A stretch of 64,000 nucleotides of DNA, from assembly GCF_000379625.1 (NCBI RefSeq), contig NZ_KB903221.1, positions 94,127 to 158,126 on the forward strand. Reading direction: 5' to 3'. Every line of letters starts with the position of its first letter. The first letter of the stretch is position 1. The stretch comes from Actinomycetospora chiangmaiensis DSM 45062. Lineage in GTDB: Bacteria; Actinomycetota; Actinomycetes; Mycobacteriales; Pseudonocardiaceae. Below the pieces are notes generated by a model that saw only the letters and a list, made by a program, of their open reading frames with translations, was not told where the DNA came from and did not search any database. The position numbers were made by a program, and so were the translations under genes. This document shows, piece after piece, positions 57,503 to 64,000 of this stretch.

Positions 57503-58225
57503 GTGCCACGGACGCCGTTCGGCGAACTCCCGGAGTCCGACCACCCGCCGTCCGACGACCCGGACGACGGCTACTGGCCCGGGGAGCGCACGACGTGGGG
57601 TGGCCGCGGTCGGGTCCCCGTGTTCGTGGTCCTCGGCGTCCTCGCGGCGGTGCTCGTCGTCGTGCTCGCGCTGACCTTCCTGTCCGACTCGGACGCCGGG
57701 TCGGGCGCGGCCGCGGTGGGGGGCCCGCCGCCCCCGGTGCTCGCAAGTGAGGGCGTCACCCCGGGGACGCCGGTGCAGCTCGGGGGCTACTCGTACACGG
57801 TGGGCGTCGGCCCCTTCGTGGCCAGCGCACGCGGCTCGACGGCAGGCTCGCACCTGCTGCTCGCGCCCCTGGTCGTACGGAACACGTCGGGCGCGCCCGC
57901 CCCGAACCCGGTGGCGTCGTTGCGGGTGCAGGTCGGGTTGGCGTCGTTGCCGGCGTCGGTGACGACCGGCCCCTCGGCGGTGCTCTGCCAGAACCGCCCG
58001 GCGGTGTCGCCGCTCGGGTCGGGCCCGGCGTCCTATCCCGGACTGCCCGCCGGCGCGTGCGTGCTCGAGGCGCGGACCTCGGTCTCGGGCGGGTCGGCGA
58101 TGCTGGCCCCCGACGAGGAGGCGGGCGGGACCCTGCTCTCCACCCCGGTCCCGGACGCCGTCACCGACTCGGCCGCCTCGGTCTGGACGGAGACGACACC
58201 CGGGACGTGGCAACGGGTGGGCTGA
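57503..58225 (+). CDS. membrane-anchored extracytoplasmic protein, unknown function
   Basis: 240 residues: acidic Pro-rich N-terminus, transmembrane helix ~38-59 (VPVFVVLGVLAAVLVVVLALTFL), Ala/Gly/Pro linker, and an immunoglobulin-like beta domain (VQLGGYSYTVGVGPFVASARG, LLLAPLVVRNTSGAPA) recalling DUF4352-type telokin-like domains, with one Cys pair. Start GTG 57503 follows GGGAGAG. It is divergent from the BacA-like gene. Confidence 0.75.
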   Translation: MPRTPFGELPESDHPPSDDPDDGYWPGERTTWGGRGRVPVFVVLGVLAAVLVVVLALTFLSDSDAGSGAAAVGGPPPPVLASEGVTPGTPVQLGGYSYTVGVGPFVASARGSTAGSHLLLAPLVVRNTSGAPAPNPVASLRVQVGLASLPASVTTGPSAVLCQNRPAVSPLGSGPASYPGLPAGACVLEARTSVSGGSAMLAPDEEAGGTLLSTPVPDAVTDSAASVWTETTPGTWQRVG

Positions 58226-58250
58226 CGGGTCCGGCCGCGGGCAGCGGCCT

Positions 58251-58304
58251 CGGATGTCAGTGGCGCGGGGCGACCTGACGGGCGCCCGGTGCCACTGACA
58301 TCCG
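58251..58304. repeat. inverted repeat, 14-bp perfect arms
   Basis: CGGATGTCAGTGGC (58251-58264) and its exact complement (58291-58304) enclose 26 bases that can pair partly (GGGGCG with CGCCC). Terminator or palindromic element after the gene at 57503. Confidence 0.7.
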
Positions 58305-58327
58305 GTCCGCCGTTCCGGGAACGCCGA

Positions 58328-58388
58328 CCACGAGTGGCATCTGAGGCAGGACCGGGACCTCCGGTCCTGCCCGGCGCGCACCTCGTGG
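58328..58388. repeat. nested inverted repeat
   Basis: Inner stem GGCAGGACCGG / CCGGTCCTGCC (58345-58355, 58361-58371; 11 bp, 5-base loop), with outer arms CCACGAG (58328-58334) and CTCGTGG (58382-58388). Confidence 0.7.
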
Positions 58389-58422
58389 CCGGCGCCACCC
58401 GCCGCCGAGCGCGACGGGCGGA

Positions 58423-58480
58423 TCCGGACCTGTGTGGCGTGTCGCCTCATCTCGTGGGCGTGTCGCCACACACGTCCGGA
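58423..58480. repeat. inverted repeat, 17-bp arms with one mismatch
   Basis: TCCGGACCTGTGTGGCG (58423-58439) pairs with 58464-58480 in 16 of 17 positions. The loop side contains two direct copies of GGCGTGTCGCC (58436, 58457). Nearest to the 3' end of the repeat-protein gene. Confidence 0.7.
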
Positions 58481-58533
58481 CCCCCGTGGGCGGGCCGCCT
58501 CCCTCGCATCGGCCCGCCCGGTCTCGGCGACCG

Positions 58534-59388
58534 TCAGGTGGAGATCAGGTTCGAGGTGATGGCGGAGGCGTCAGAGGGTGCCTGCGCCGTGCTCCCGTCG
58601 GTCCCGTCGGTCGACGAGCCATCGGTCAGTCCACCGTCCTTGGAGGGCGTCTGGTCGCCGGGCAGACTGGTGAGCCCATCGGGTGCCGAGCCGTCGGCCG
58701 TGGAGGTCGTACCCCCGTCGACCGGCGGCGTCGTGCCCGGGTCGGGCTTCGTGCCCGGGTCGGGCTTCGTGCCCGGGTCCGGCTTCGTACCCGAACCCGG
58801 CAACGTCGGGGTCCCGCTGGTGCCCGGGTCGGGCTTCGTGCCCGCGTCCGGCAACGTCGGGGTGCCCGTGGTGCCCGGGTCCGGCTTCGTGCCCGCGTCC
58901 GGCAACGTCGGGGTGCCCGTGGTGCCCGGGTCCGGCTTCGTACCCGCGTCCGGCAACGTCGGGGTGCCCGTGGTGCCCGGGTCCGGCTTCGTACCCGAAC
59001 CCGGCAACGTCGAGGTGCCCGTGGTGCCCGGGTCCGGCTTCGTACCCGAACCCGGCAACGTCGGCACTCCAGGCAGTCCCAGCATCCCCGGGAGCATCCC
59101 GTCCGGGTGGGTCGGCTTCACGTGCTCGCCCGTCGAGCCGTGCCCGTGGTGCTTGCCGCCGTGGTGCTTCCCGCCGTGCTCGCCCCCCTGGCCACAGCCG
59201 CACTCGTGGGTCTGCTGGTGCTCGTCGGACTCCGTGCTGTGGGTGTGCGTCGTCGGCATCTCACCGGCGAGCGCGACACCGGCGCCGCCACCGGCGAGCG
59301 TCAGCGCCGCGACGGTGGCGAAGGCGCCCCGTCCCGCGATGGTGCCGAGCCGGCCGTCGCGACGGCGGGGAGCGTGGTGTGCACCCAT
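58534..59388 (-). CDS. secreted His-rich and Pro-rich tandem-repeat protein
   Basis: 284 residues. Signal peptide at ~15-42 (IAGRGAFATVAALTLAGGGAGVALAG). Residues ~43-90 are His/Cys/Glu-rich (THTHSTESDEHQQTHECGCG, HGGKHHGGKHHGHG), a likely metal-binding stretch. Then six 17-residue repeats of the form TPTLPDAGTKPDPGTTG, followed by a short 6-residue repeat TKPDPG, and a Ser/Thr/Asp tail ending AITSNLIST. Such Pro/Thr repeats act as wall-spanning stalks or glycosylation sites. No sorting signal or membrane anchor at the C-terminus. Confidence 0.82.
   Translation of the reverse strand: MGAHHAPRRRDGRLGTIAGRGAFATVAALTLAGGGAGVALAGEMPTTHTHSTESDEHQQTHECGCGQGGEHGGKHHGGKHHGHGSTGEHVKPTHPDGMLPGMLGLPGVPTLPGSGTKPDPGTTGTSTLPGSGTKPDPGTTGTPTLPDAGTKPDPGTTGTPTLPDAGTKPDPGTTGTPTLPDAGTKPDPGTSGTPTLPGSGTKPDPGTKPDPGTKPDPGTTPPVDGGTTSTADGSAPDGLTSLPGDQTPSKDGGLTDGSSTDGTDGSTAQAPSDASAITSNLIST
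58735..59064. repeat. 51-bp coding minisatellite with 18-bp sub-repeat
   Basis: Six near-identical 51-base units within the secreted protein gene, plus three 18-base units at the left end (58735-58788). Unit sequence differences are mainly at the LPGSG/LPDAG codons. The array is in frame and can change length by slippage without breaking the gene. Confidence 0.9.
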
Positions 59389-59808
59389 GAGGTCCTCCTC
59401 GGGTCGTCCGTGGACATCGCACGGCAGGAGGACCCGGTGTCCCCCGAACCGGGAACGACGGTCACGGACCGTCGCTTGATGCGGATAACGAGGTGATCAC
59501 GAACGGGTGACGGCACCATTCGCGAAAATCACGAAAAAGAACGCCGTCACGTCGGTGAGCAGCAGAAACACCGACATGGCCCGTCTGCACGACCCACCAC
59601 GAATCGTGACCGAAAACAAAACCGACTAAGCTACCCCGGCACGCCGGGAGTCATGCACGATTTCCCGGAGCCATTCATGATCGGTCCGGGCCGCCCCGCG
59701 GACCGGGCCCCGCCTGTCGCCGTGATCACCCCGGCCGTCGGGGAAAGGTTCCGGAAAGTGGAACCAGCTTCGATACCGACGATGGACGCTGGCCGGGTGG
59801 GAACGCTC
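59389..59808. other. 420-base intergenic region, AT-richer than its surroundings
   Basis: Contains stretches such as GAAAATCACGAAAAAGAA (59525-59542) and GAAAACAAAACC, unusual here, which are likely the promoter of the secreted repeat protein. A short hairpin at 59635 lies within it. No gene is supported. Confidence 0.6.
59635..59648 (-). terminator. short hairpin followed by T-rich stretch
   Basis: CCCGGC ac GCCGGG; on the minus strand it is followed by TTTTGTTTTC. Placed 160 bases after the SARP gene stop, it could end that transcript. Confidence 0.45.
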
Positions 59809-62800
59809 TCAGAGCGCTCGCCGGAGTCCGAGGGGGAGCGAGGGTCCCGGGGTGTCGGAGGGCCGCCCCGGGGCCGTCACCTCGGCCAGATCCTCGGCCG
59901 CGTCGGCCCAGGGCGTCCAACCGAGCGCGGTCGCGGTGCCGGCCGCCGACCGGAAGAGCCGCCGCGCCGCCTCGAGGTCGCCACGGGCGGCGCAGGCGAG
60001 GCCGCGGTACAGGTCGACCGGGCCCAGGAACGCCGCGCCGATCCCCACCACGACGGTGCCGCCCGGGTCGTCGGGCAGCGCCCGCAGGACGAGGTCGGCG
60101 GTCGGGCCGTCGTCGAGGGCGAAGGCGGCGCACGCGGCGAGGCAGAGCCCGACGCGGTCGAACAGCCCGGACTCGCGGCCCTGCCGTCGCCGGTGGAACT
60201 CGGCCAGGTGCGCGGCGGCCGCCGGAGGGTCGCCACCCTGCACCGCGTCCACGGCGGCGCAGGCCGCCCAGGCGGGCACGTTGGGGTAGTCGGCGGCGGT
60301 ACGGGCGGGCAGGCCGCCGAGGACGGGCAGGCTCCCGGTCAGCAGGTGCCGGATGACGAGGTGGGCCCCGAAGGCGCCCAGGGCGTCGGCGATGCCGAGC
60401 TCCACACCGCGCTGGAACGCCTCCTGCGCCGCGTGGTCGGACTCCTCGATCTTGCCCGCCGCCAGCATCAGCGACGCCTCGACCAGACGCACCGCCCACA
60501 TCGTGCGCGGGCGGTGCCGCCGCTCGGCCTCCGGGGCCAGGGCGGCGTGCAGGTCCATGGCCCCGGCCAGTTCACCGCCGCCGACCAGTGCTGCCACGAG
60601 GAGCTCGTCGGCCTCGAACCGGAGCGCGGTCACACCGGCCGCGCGGGCCAGGTGCGCCGCCCGACGGGCGGTCGCGACCCGCTGCGCCGACGGGATCGAC
60701 AGGCCGAGCTGCAGGTAGGCCTCCGTGACGGCCACCTCGGCGGCGAGCACCGGCTCGTCGGCGGTCGCGCCGAGGGCGAGCAGTTCGGCGAGCAGGGCGG
60801 CGGACCCCTCGATGTCGAGCTGCTGTTCCTCGACGACGAGGCCGCGCAGCACCCGTGCCCGCTGGACGTCGGTCAGGGGCAGCCCGTGCACCCGTCGCAG
60901 CCGCTCGAGGCGGCGGGGGCGGCCGGCGATCGACGGCCCCTGCGCGTCGTCGCCGAGCGCCGCGGTCACCGCGTCGGCGATGTCCGCGGCCGGGTCGGCG
61001 ACGACGGCGTCGAAGAGGTCCGCGGCCTCCTCGACCCGGCCGAGCCCCTCCAGCACGAGTCCCCGCAGCATCCGGGCGTGGACGGGCTGCGACGTCGCAC
61101 CCGCCGCGACGTCGAGCAGCTCCAGCGCCGCCGCCAGCGCGCCGTCCTGGTAGGCGGCGTGCGCCGCGGGCAGGTGGGCGTCGGCGACCTCGGCGGCGGG
61201 CAGCAGCGCGGCCGCCCCGACGGTGTGGCGCAGCACGGTGAAGGGCTCGGCGTCGGGGCCGAGCGCGGCGAGCCGTGCCCGGTGCAGCTGTGCCCGGACC
61301 ACCGGGGGGACGGCGTCGAGGACGGCCGCCGCGGTCAGGTCGTGGCGGAAGGCGAAGCCGTCGGGCGTGGGCACCACGAGGGTCATCCGGACGGCGGGTC
61401 GGAGGTCCCGCGCAAGGGTGCGGCCGTCGGTGCCGAGGGCGTCGGCCAGGGCGGCCAGCGACGCGGGACCGAGGACGGCCATGGCCTCCAGGGCGGTCCG
61501 GCACTCCTCGGGCAGGGCGTCGAGCTGGTGGTCCAGCAGCGGGCGCAGCCGGGCCGGGACCCGGCGGGTCGCGGCCTCGCGCGACTCGTCGTCGGGCAGG
61601 TCGCGCAGTTCGGCGAGCAGGGCCGAGAGGTGGAGCGGGTGGCCGCCGGTCCGCGCCCACAGCGTGGCGACGAGCCGCTCCGTGGCCGTGCCGCCCAGCG
61701 GGTCGCCGACCATCGCCCGCGTGCCGGCCTCGTCGAGCTCGGCGAGCGGGAGGCGGAGCACGCCGTCGAGCAGGGTGAGGTCGGCGGCCGCCTCGCTCCA
61801 CGCCGGGTGCGCGGTCGCGTCCGGTTCCCGGGCCGCGACGAGCACCACGACCCCGGGCGGCAGCCCCGCCCCGCCGAGGCCGCGCAGGACGTGCAGCGAG
61901 GCCGGGTCGGCGCGGTGGGCGTCGTCGAGCACGACGAGGACCATCCCCTCGGCGGCCGCCGCGGCGGCGGACAGCCGTCGGCGCAGCGTCCGGCCCGGCG
62001 TCGGGTCGCGCAGCGACGGCGGCGCCACGCCGACGGCGTGCAGCGCCTGGACCCAGGCCGCGAACGGCGCCTGGTCGTGCTCCCACAGGCCGTGCCCGAC
62101 CGTCGCCCCGCGTCGCTCGGCCTCCTCGGCGGCGGCGCGCAGCAGGGTGGACTTCCCGATCCCGGCCTCCCCGGCGACGATCACGATGCGCCCGGCGTGA
62201 GGGTCGTCGAGCGATTCGCGGATCCGCGCCAGCGGCGCACCGCGCCCGACGACGTCGCGGCGGCGCCGCTGCTCGGTGTCCAGCACCGTCCGCTCGGCGT
62301 CCCGGAGCGCGTCACCCGGGTCGACCCCGTGCTCGGTGCGCAGCCGCCGGCGGGTCCCGGTGACCAGCCGCAGCGCCTCCCCGGCGCGCCCCTCGGCGTG
62401 CAGGGCCAGGGCCGCGACGGCGACGAGCCCCTCGTGATCGGGGTCGCCGTCGAGCACGTCGGCGGTGAGCGCCACGACCTCGCGGGCGGACCCGGCCGCG
62501 AGCAGCTCCCGGGCCCGCGCCTCGACCACCTCGAGATGGCGGCGCCGTACCCGCCGGCGCTCGGCGCCGAGCCGCGGCCCGACCCGGCAGCCCGCGAACG
62601 CCTCACCGCCGTACGCGGCGAGCGCCGCGACCGCGTCGTCGGGACCGGCGTCGAGGAAGCGCGTGAGGTCCACGTCCTGCCGCAGGACCTCCAGCACGTA
62701 ACCGCCGCCGGTACTCGTCACGACGGCGGGTGCGACCCACTTGCGCAGCCGGGTGATCTGGGTCTGCAGCGCCGCCGACGGGTTCTTCGGCAGCTCGGCG

Positions 62801-62976
62801 TCGTAGAGCTCGTCGATCAGCGCCGACGTGGCGACCGGCCGCCCCGGCTCCACCGCGAGGTGGGCGAGCAGCGAGCGCAGCACGGCGCTGCGCTGCGGCG
62901 GTGCGCCCACCACCGCCACCTCGCCCAGCAGACGGATCCCCGTCACCGCTCCCCCAGGAGTGACCGCCAGTGACAT
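59809..62976 (-). CDS. SARP-type regulator with AAA/NACHT-like ATPase and TPR region
   Basis: 1055 residues. N-terminal OmpR-like winged helix (residues ~14-95: LRSLLAHLAVEPGRPVATSALIDELYD, NPSAALQTQITRLRKWV), bacterial transcriptional activation domain (~100-235, ending EALRLVTGTRRRLRTEHGVDPGDAL), then an ATPase with Walker A GEAGIGKST (269-277) and Walker B VLVVLDDAH (346-354), and a long helical TPR-like C-terminus. There is no LuxR-type HTH at the C-terminus. Such large SARPs switch on secondary-metabolite or stress genes. The nearest candidate target is the divergent papain-fold gene, whose start overlaps this one by seven bases. Confidence 0.93.
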   Translation of the reverse strand: MSLAVTPGGAVTGIRLLGEVAVVGAPPQRSAVLRSLLAHLAVEPGRPVATSALIDELYDAELPKNPSAALQTQITRLRKWVAPAVVTSTGGGYVLEVLRQDVDLTRFLDAGPDDAVAALAAYGGEAFAGCRVGPRLGAERRRVRRRHLEVVEARARELLAAGSAREVVALTADVLDGDPDHEGLVAVAALALHAEGRAGEALRLVTGTRRRLRTEHGVDPGDALRDAERTVLDTEQRRRRDVVGRGAPLARIRESLDDPHAGRIVIVAGEAGIGKSTLLRAAAEEAERRGATVGHGLWEHDQAPFAAWVQALHAVGVAPPSLRDPTPGRTLRRRLSAAAAAAEGMVLVVLDDAHRADPASLHVLRGLGGAGLPPGVVVLVAAREPDATAHPAWSEAAADLTLLDGVLRLPLAELDEAGTRAMVGDPLGGTATERLVATLWARTGGHPLHLSALLAELRDLPDDESREAATRRVPARLRPLLDHQLDALPEECRTALEAMAVLGPASLAALADALGTDGRTLARDLRPAVRMTLVVPTPDGFAFRHDLTAAAVLDAVPPVVRAQLHRARLAALGPDAEPFTVLRHTVGAAALLPAAEVADAHLPAAHAAYQDGALAAALELLDVAAGATSQPVHARMLRGLVLEGLGRVEEAADLFDAVVADPAADIADAVTAALGDDAQGPSIAGRPRRLERLRRVHGLPLTDVQRARVLRGLVVEEQQLDIEGSAALLAELLALGATADEPVLAAEVAVTEAYLQLGLSIPSAQRVATARRAAHLARAAGVTALRFEADELLVAALVGGGELAGAMDLHAALAPEAERRHRPRTMWAVRLVEASLMLAAGKIEESDHAAQEAFQRGVELGIADALGAFGAHLVIRHLLTGSLPVLGGLPARTAADYPNVPAWAACAAVDAVQGGDPPAAAAHLAEFHRRRQGRESGLFDRVGLCLAACAAFALDDGPTADLVLRALPDDPGGTVVVGIGAAFLGPVDLYRGLACAARGDLEAARRLFRSAAGTATALGWTPWADAAEDLAEVTAPGRPSDTPGPSLPLGLRRAL

Positions 62977-63896
62977 GTCATCTCGACCATACGTCCGATG
63001 TGGTTATCGACCTAGACCGGATCCAGCCGGGCGACGTACTGCTGGTGACCCCGATGCCGGGTGAGCCGCTCGGCGAGATGATCACCAGGCTCGACGGCTC
63101 GGGCTTCTCCCACAGCGGGATCGCCCTCGGCGGGGACGGGGTCGCGTCGGCGCACCTGTCGTTCTGCCGCAGCGACCCCTTCGACATCGGCGGCGTCCGC
63201 GCGGACCGGCTGTCGCACTTCTGGGAGCACGGCCAGCAGGTCTACCGCCTGCCCGTGCCCTCCGCCGACCGTCGCGCCGCGGCCCTCGACCGGCTCGCCG
63301 AGGTCCGCCTGCCCGACGACGACGGCCGGTTCTGCGTCCCGAAGCTCATGATCGTGGCGATCGCGCTGGCCAGCTTCGGCCCGGACCTCGCCCCGGCGGA
63401 CGCGGCACGGGTCCGGGCCCAGGCGATCGAGGCGGCCCGGACGTGGGACGGCGTGGCCGACCGCCGCGAGTTCTTCTGCGCGGAACTGGTCGCGCACCTG
63501 CACGGCGCGCGGTTTACGGTGGAGGACCTCGCTCCCGTCGACCCGCAGGAACCGGGCCCGCGGACCCGCGAGGGGTTCCTCGACACCGTGCTCGTCCGCT
63601 CGATCGCCTTCCTCGCCGACGCCGAGCGCAAGGCCGCGTTCGAGGAGCTCGCGGTCGTCGTCGAGCAGGTGATGCCGACGTTCTTCGACCGGTCCGCCCT
63701 CGACATCCTGCTCAGTCCCTTCGCCCGGCACGACGGGGCGCCCGTGTCCCGGGGCCGGCGCAAGCCCCACAAGCGCCCTGCCGGCCGGGCCCCGGAGCAG
63801 GACTGGCTGCCGCCCGCCCTCGTGACGCCGCGGATGCTGCTCGACGCCGCGTGGACGGGCGACCAGGTCGAGCGCGTCCGGGAGCCGGCGGACTAG
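62970..63896 (+). CDS. permuted NlpC/P60-like (YiiX/YebB-type) papain-fold protein
   Basis: 308 residues. The motif FSHSGIAL (catalytic His in the permuted order) comes early and FFCAELVAHLHG (catalytic Cys) late, the arrangement of YiiX/LRAT-like permuted papain-fold enzymes that act on amide or ester bonds of lipids or peptides. IQPGDVLLVTP at the start is the usual first strand. The C-terminal ~100 residues are basic and disordered. GTG 62970 has AGGAG nine bases upstream. The last codon and stop (GAC TAG) coincide with the end of the transposase gene, so the native C-terminus may have been altered by the insertion. Confidence 0.82.
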   Translation: MTCHLDHTSDVVIDLDRIQPGDVLLVTPMPGEPLGEMITRLDGSGFSHSGIALGGDGVASAHLSFCRSDPFDIGGVRADRLSHFWEHGQQVYRLPVPSADRRAAALDRLAEVRLPDDDGRFCVPKLMIVAIALASFGPDLAPADAARVRAQAIEAARTWDGVADRREFFCAELVAHLHGARFTVEDLAPVDPQEPGPRTREGFLDTVLVRSIAFLADAERKAAFEELAVVVEQVMPTFFDRSALDILLSPFARHDGAPVSRGRRKPHKRPAGRAPEQDWLPPALVTPRMLLDAAWTGDQVERVREPAD

Positions 63897-64000
63897 TTGT
63901 ACTGACCGGACAGGTTGGTCAAGCGGGTGATGGGGGCTTGCCTGCCGATGGCGCTGTGGGGCCGGTGGTGGTTGTACTCGTGCAGCCACCCCGGCAGCGC
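63893..64000 (-). mobile_element. 3' end of IS481-type transposase (DDE), cut by window edge
   Basis: The last 35 codons read LPGWLHEYNHHRPHSAIGR, QAPITRLTNLSGQYN, stop. YN..RPH.A.G..P..R is the hallmark C-terminus of IS481/IS3-group integrase-core transposases. The rest of the element lies beyond the right edge. The terminal inverted repeat cannot be defined with one end only. Confidence 0.88.

Larger units (their letters stand above)
58226..58533. other. 308-base gene-free region holding three large hairpins
   Basis: Lies between two convergent genes. It carries the inverted repeats at 58251, 58345 and 58423, listed separately, and no open frame that looks like protein. Confidence 0.7.

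Noticed and set aside
58735..59064. Possible CRISPR-like array
   Set aside because: Repeats are contiguous, 51 and 18 bases long, with no unique spacers, and are in frame inside a protein gene.
59653..62973. 1106-codon open frame on the plus strand
   Set aside because: It is antisense to the SARP gene. Composition is Arg/Gly/Val/His-rich with no domain pattern, as expected for the complement of GC-rich coding DNA.
1..64000. rRNA, tRNA, riboswitch or replication origin
   Set aside because: No cloverleaf, conserved rRNA stretch, known riboswitch core or DnaA-box cluster could be found by eye; small structured RNAs cannot be excluded without a covariance-model search.

Overview
The window is very GC-rich DNA from a high-GC actinomycete. 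GTG is a common start codon, neighbouring genes often overlap by 4 bases (GTGA/ATGA), and the families present (mycofactocin-type SDR, F420-type LLM oxidoreductase, SARP regulator, Rv1733c-like and BacA/Rv1819c-like membrane proteins, DICT-domain protein) are typical of Pseudonocardiaceae or relatives such as Pseudonocardia and Actinomycetospora. This placement is inferred from gene content and codon style, not from a marker gene. No rRNA, tRNA, CRISPR array or replication origin was seen.

Left third (1-32 kb): a dense catabolic region. A molybdenum hydroxylase operon (1-2377, running off the left edge) lies opposite a LysR gene. Then come an IclR-type regulator; a ThuA / TIM-barrel / SDR operon (4.1-6.3 kb); an SDR plus TrmB-type regulator opposite two amidohydrolases (6.3-10.5 kb); and an MFS carrier, SDR, 3Fe-4S ferredoxin and cytochrome P450 opposite a second P450, an epoxide-hydrolase-like NTF2 protein and a mycofactocin-type SDR (10.6-16.8 kb). 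The last set suggests oxidation of a hydrophobic, perhaps terpenoid, substrate. Five copies of a GTCGTCA-N6-TGACGAC-like inverted repeat lie in front of several of these units. After a lipoprotein and an HxlR / epoxide-hydrolase-like pair (17-20 kb) comes an acyl-CoA module (20-29.7 kb). It has a TetR gene, an ACAD10/11-type phosphotransferase and a quinone oxidoreductase on one strand, and CaiB transferase, enoyl-CoA hydratase, atypical amidohydrolase, acyl-CoA ligase, acyl-CoA dehydrogenase and a second hydratase on the other. Two TTGAACG-N2-CGTTCAA operators sit between the two arms.

Middle (30-47 kb): a frameshifted metallophosphoesterase/beta-propeller gene ending beside the 3' scrap of a glyoxalase-like gene, a DsbA/CcdA-like thiol redox pair, a MarR / FAD-monooxygenase pair, an XRE / aldo-keto reductase / LLM group, a TauE exporter, small regulators, an Asp23/Gls24 protein followed by a tandem 80-bp repeat, a DICT-domain protein, an NmrA-like reductase, two tightly coupled small conserved genes and a secreted nuclease-like protein. 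Several convergent gene pairs are separated by unusually long perfect hairpins.

Right part (47-64 kb): a PaoABC-like aldehyde oxidoreductase operon, a run of anchored or secreted proteins of unknown function, a four-CBS protein, an uncharacterised 534-residue protein, a BacA-like ABC transporter, a cluster of three large hairpins, a secreted His-rich/Pro-rich repeat protein, a large SARP-ATPase regulator opposite a permuted NlpC/P60-like hydrolase, and the 3' end of an IS481-type transposase at the right edge.
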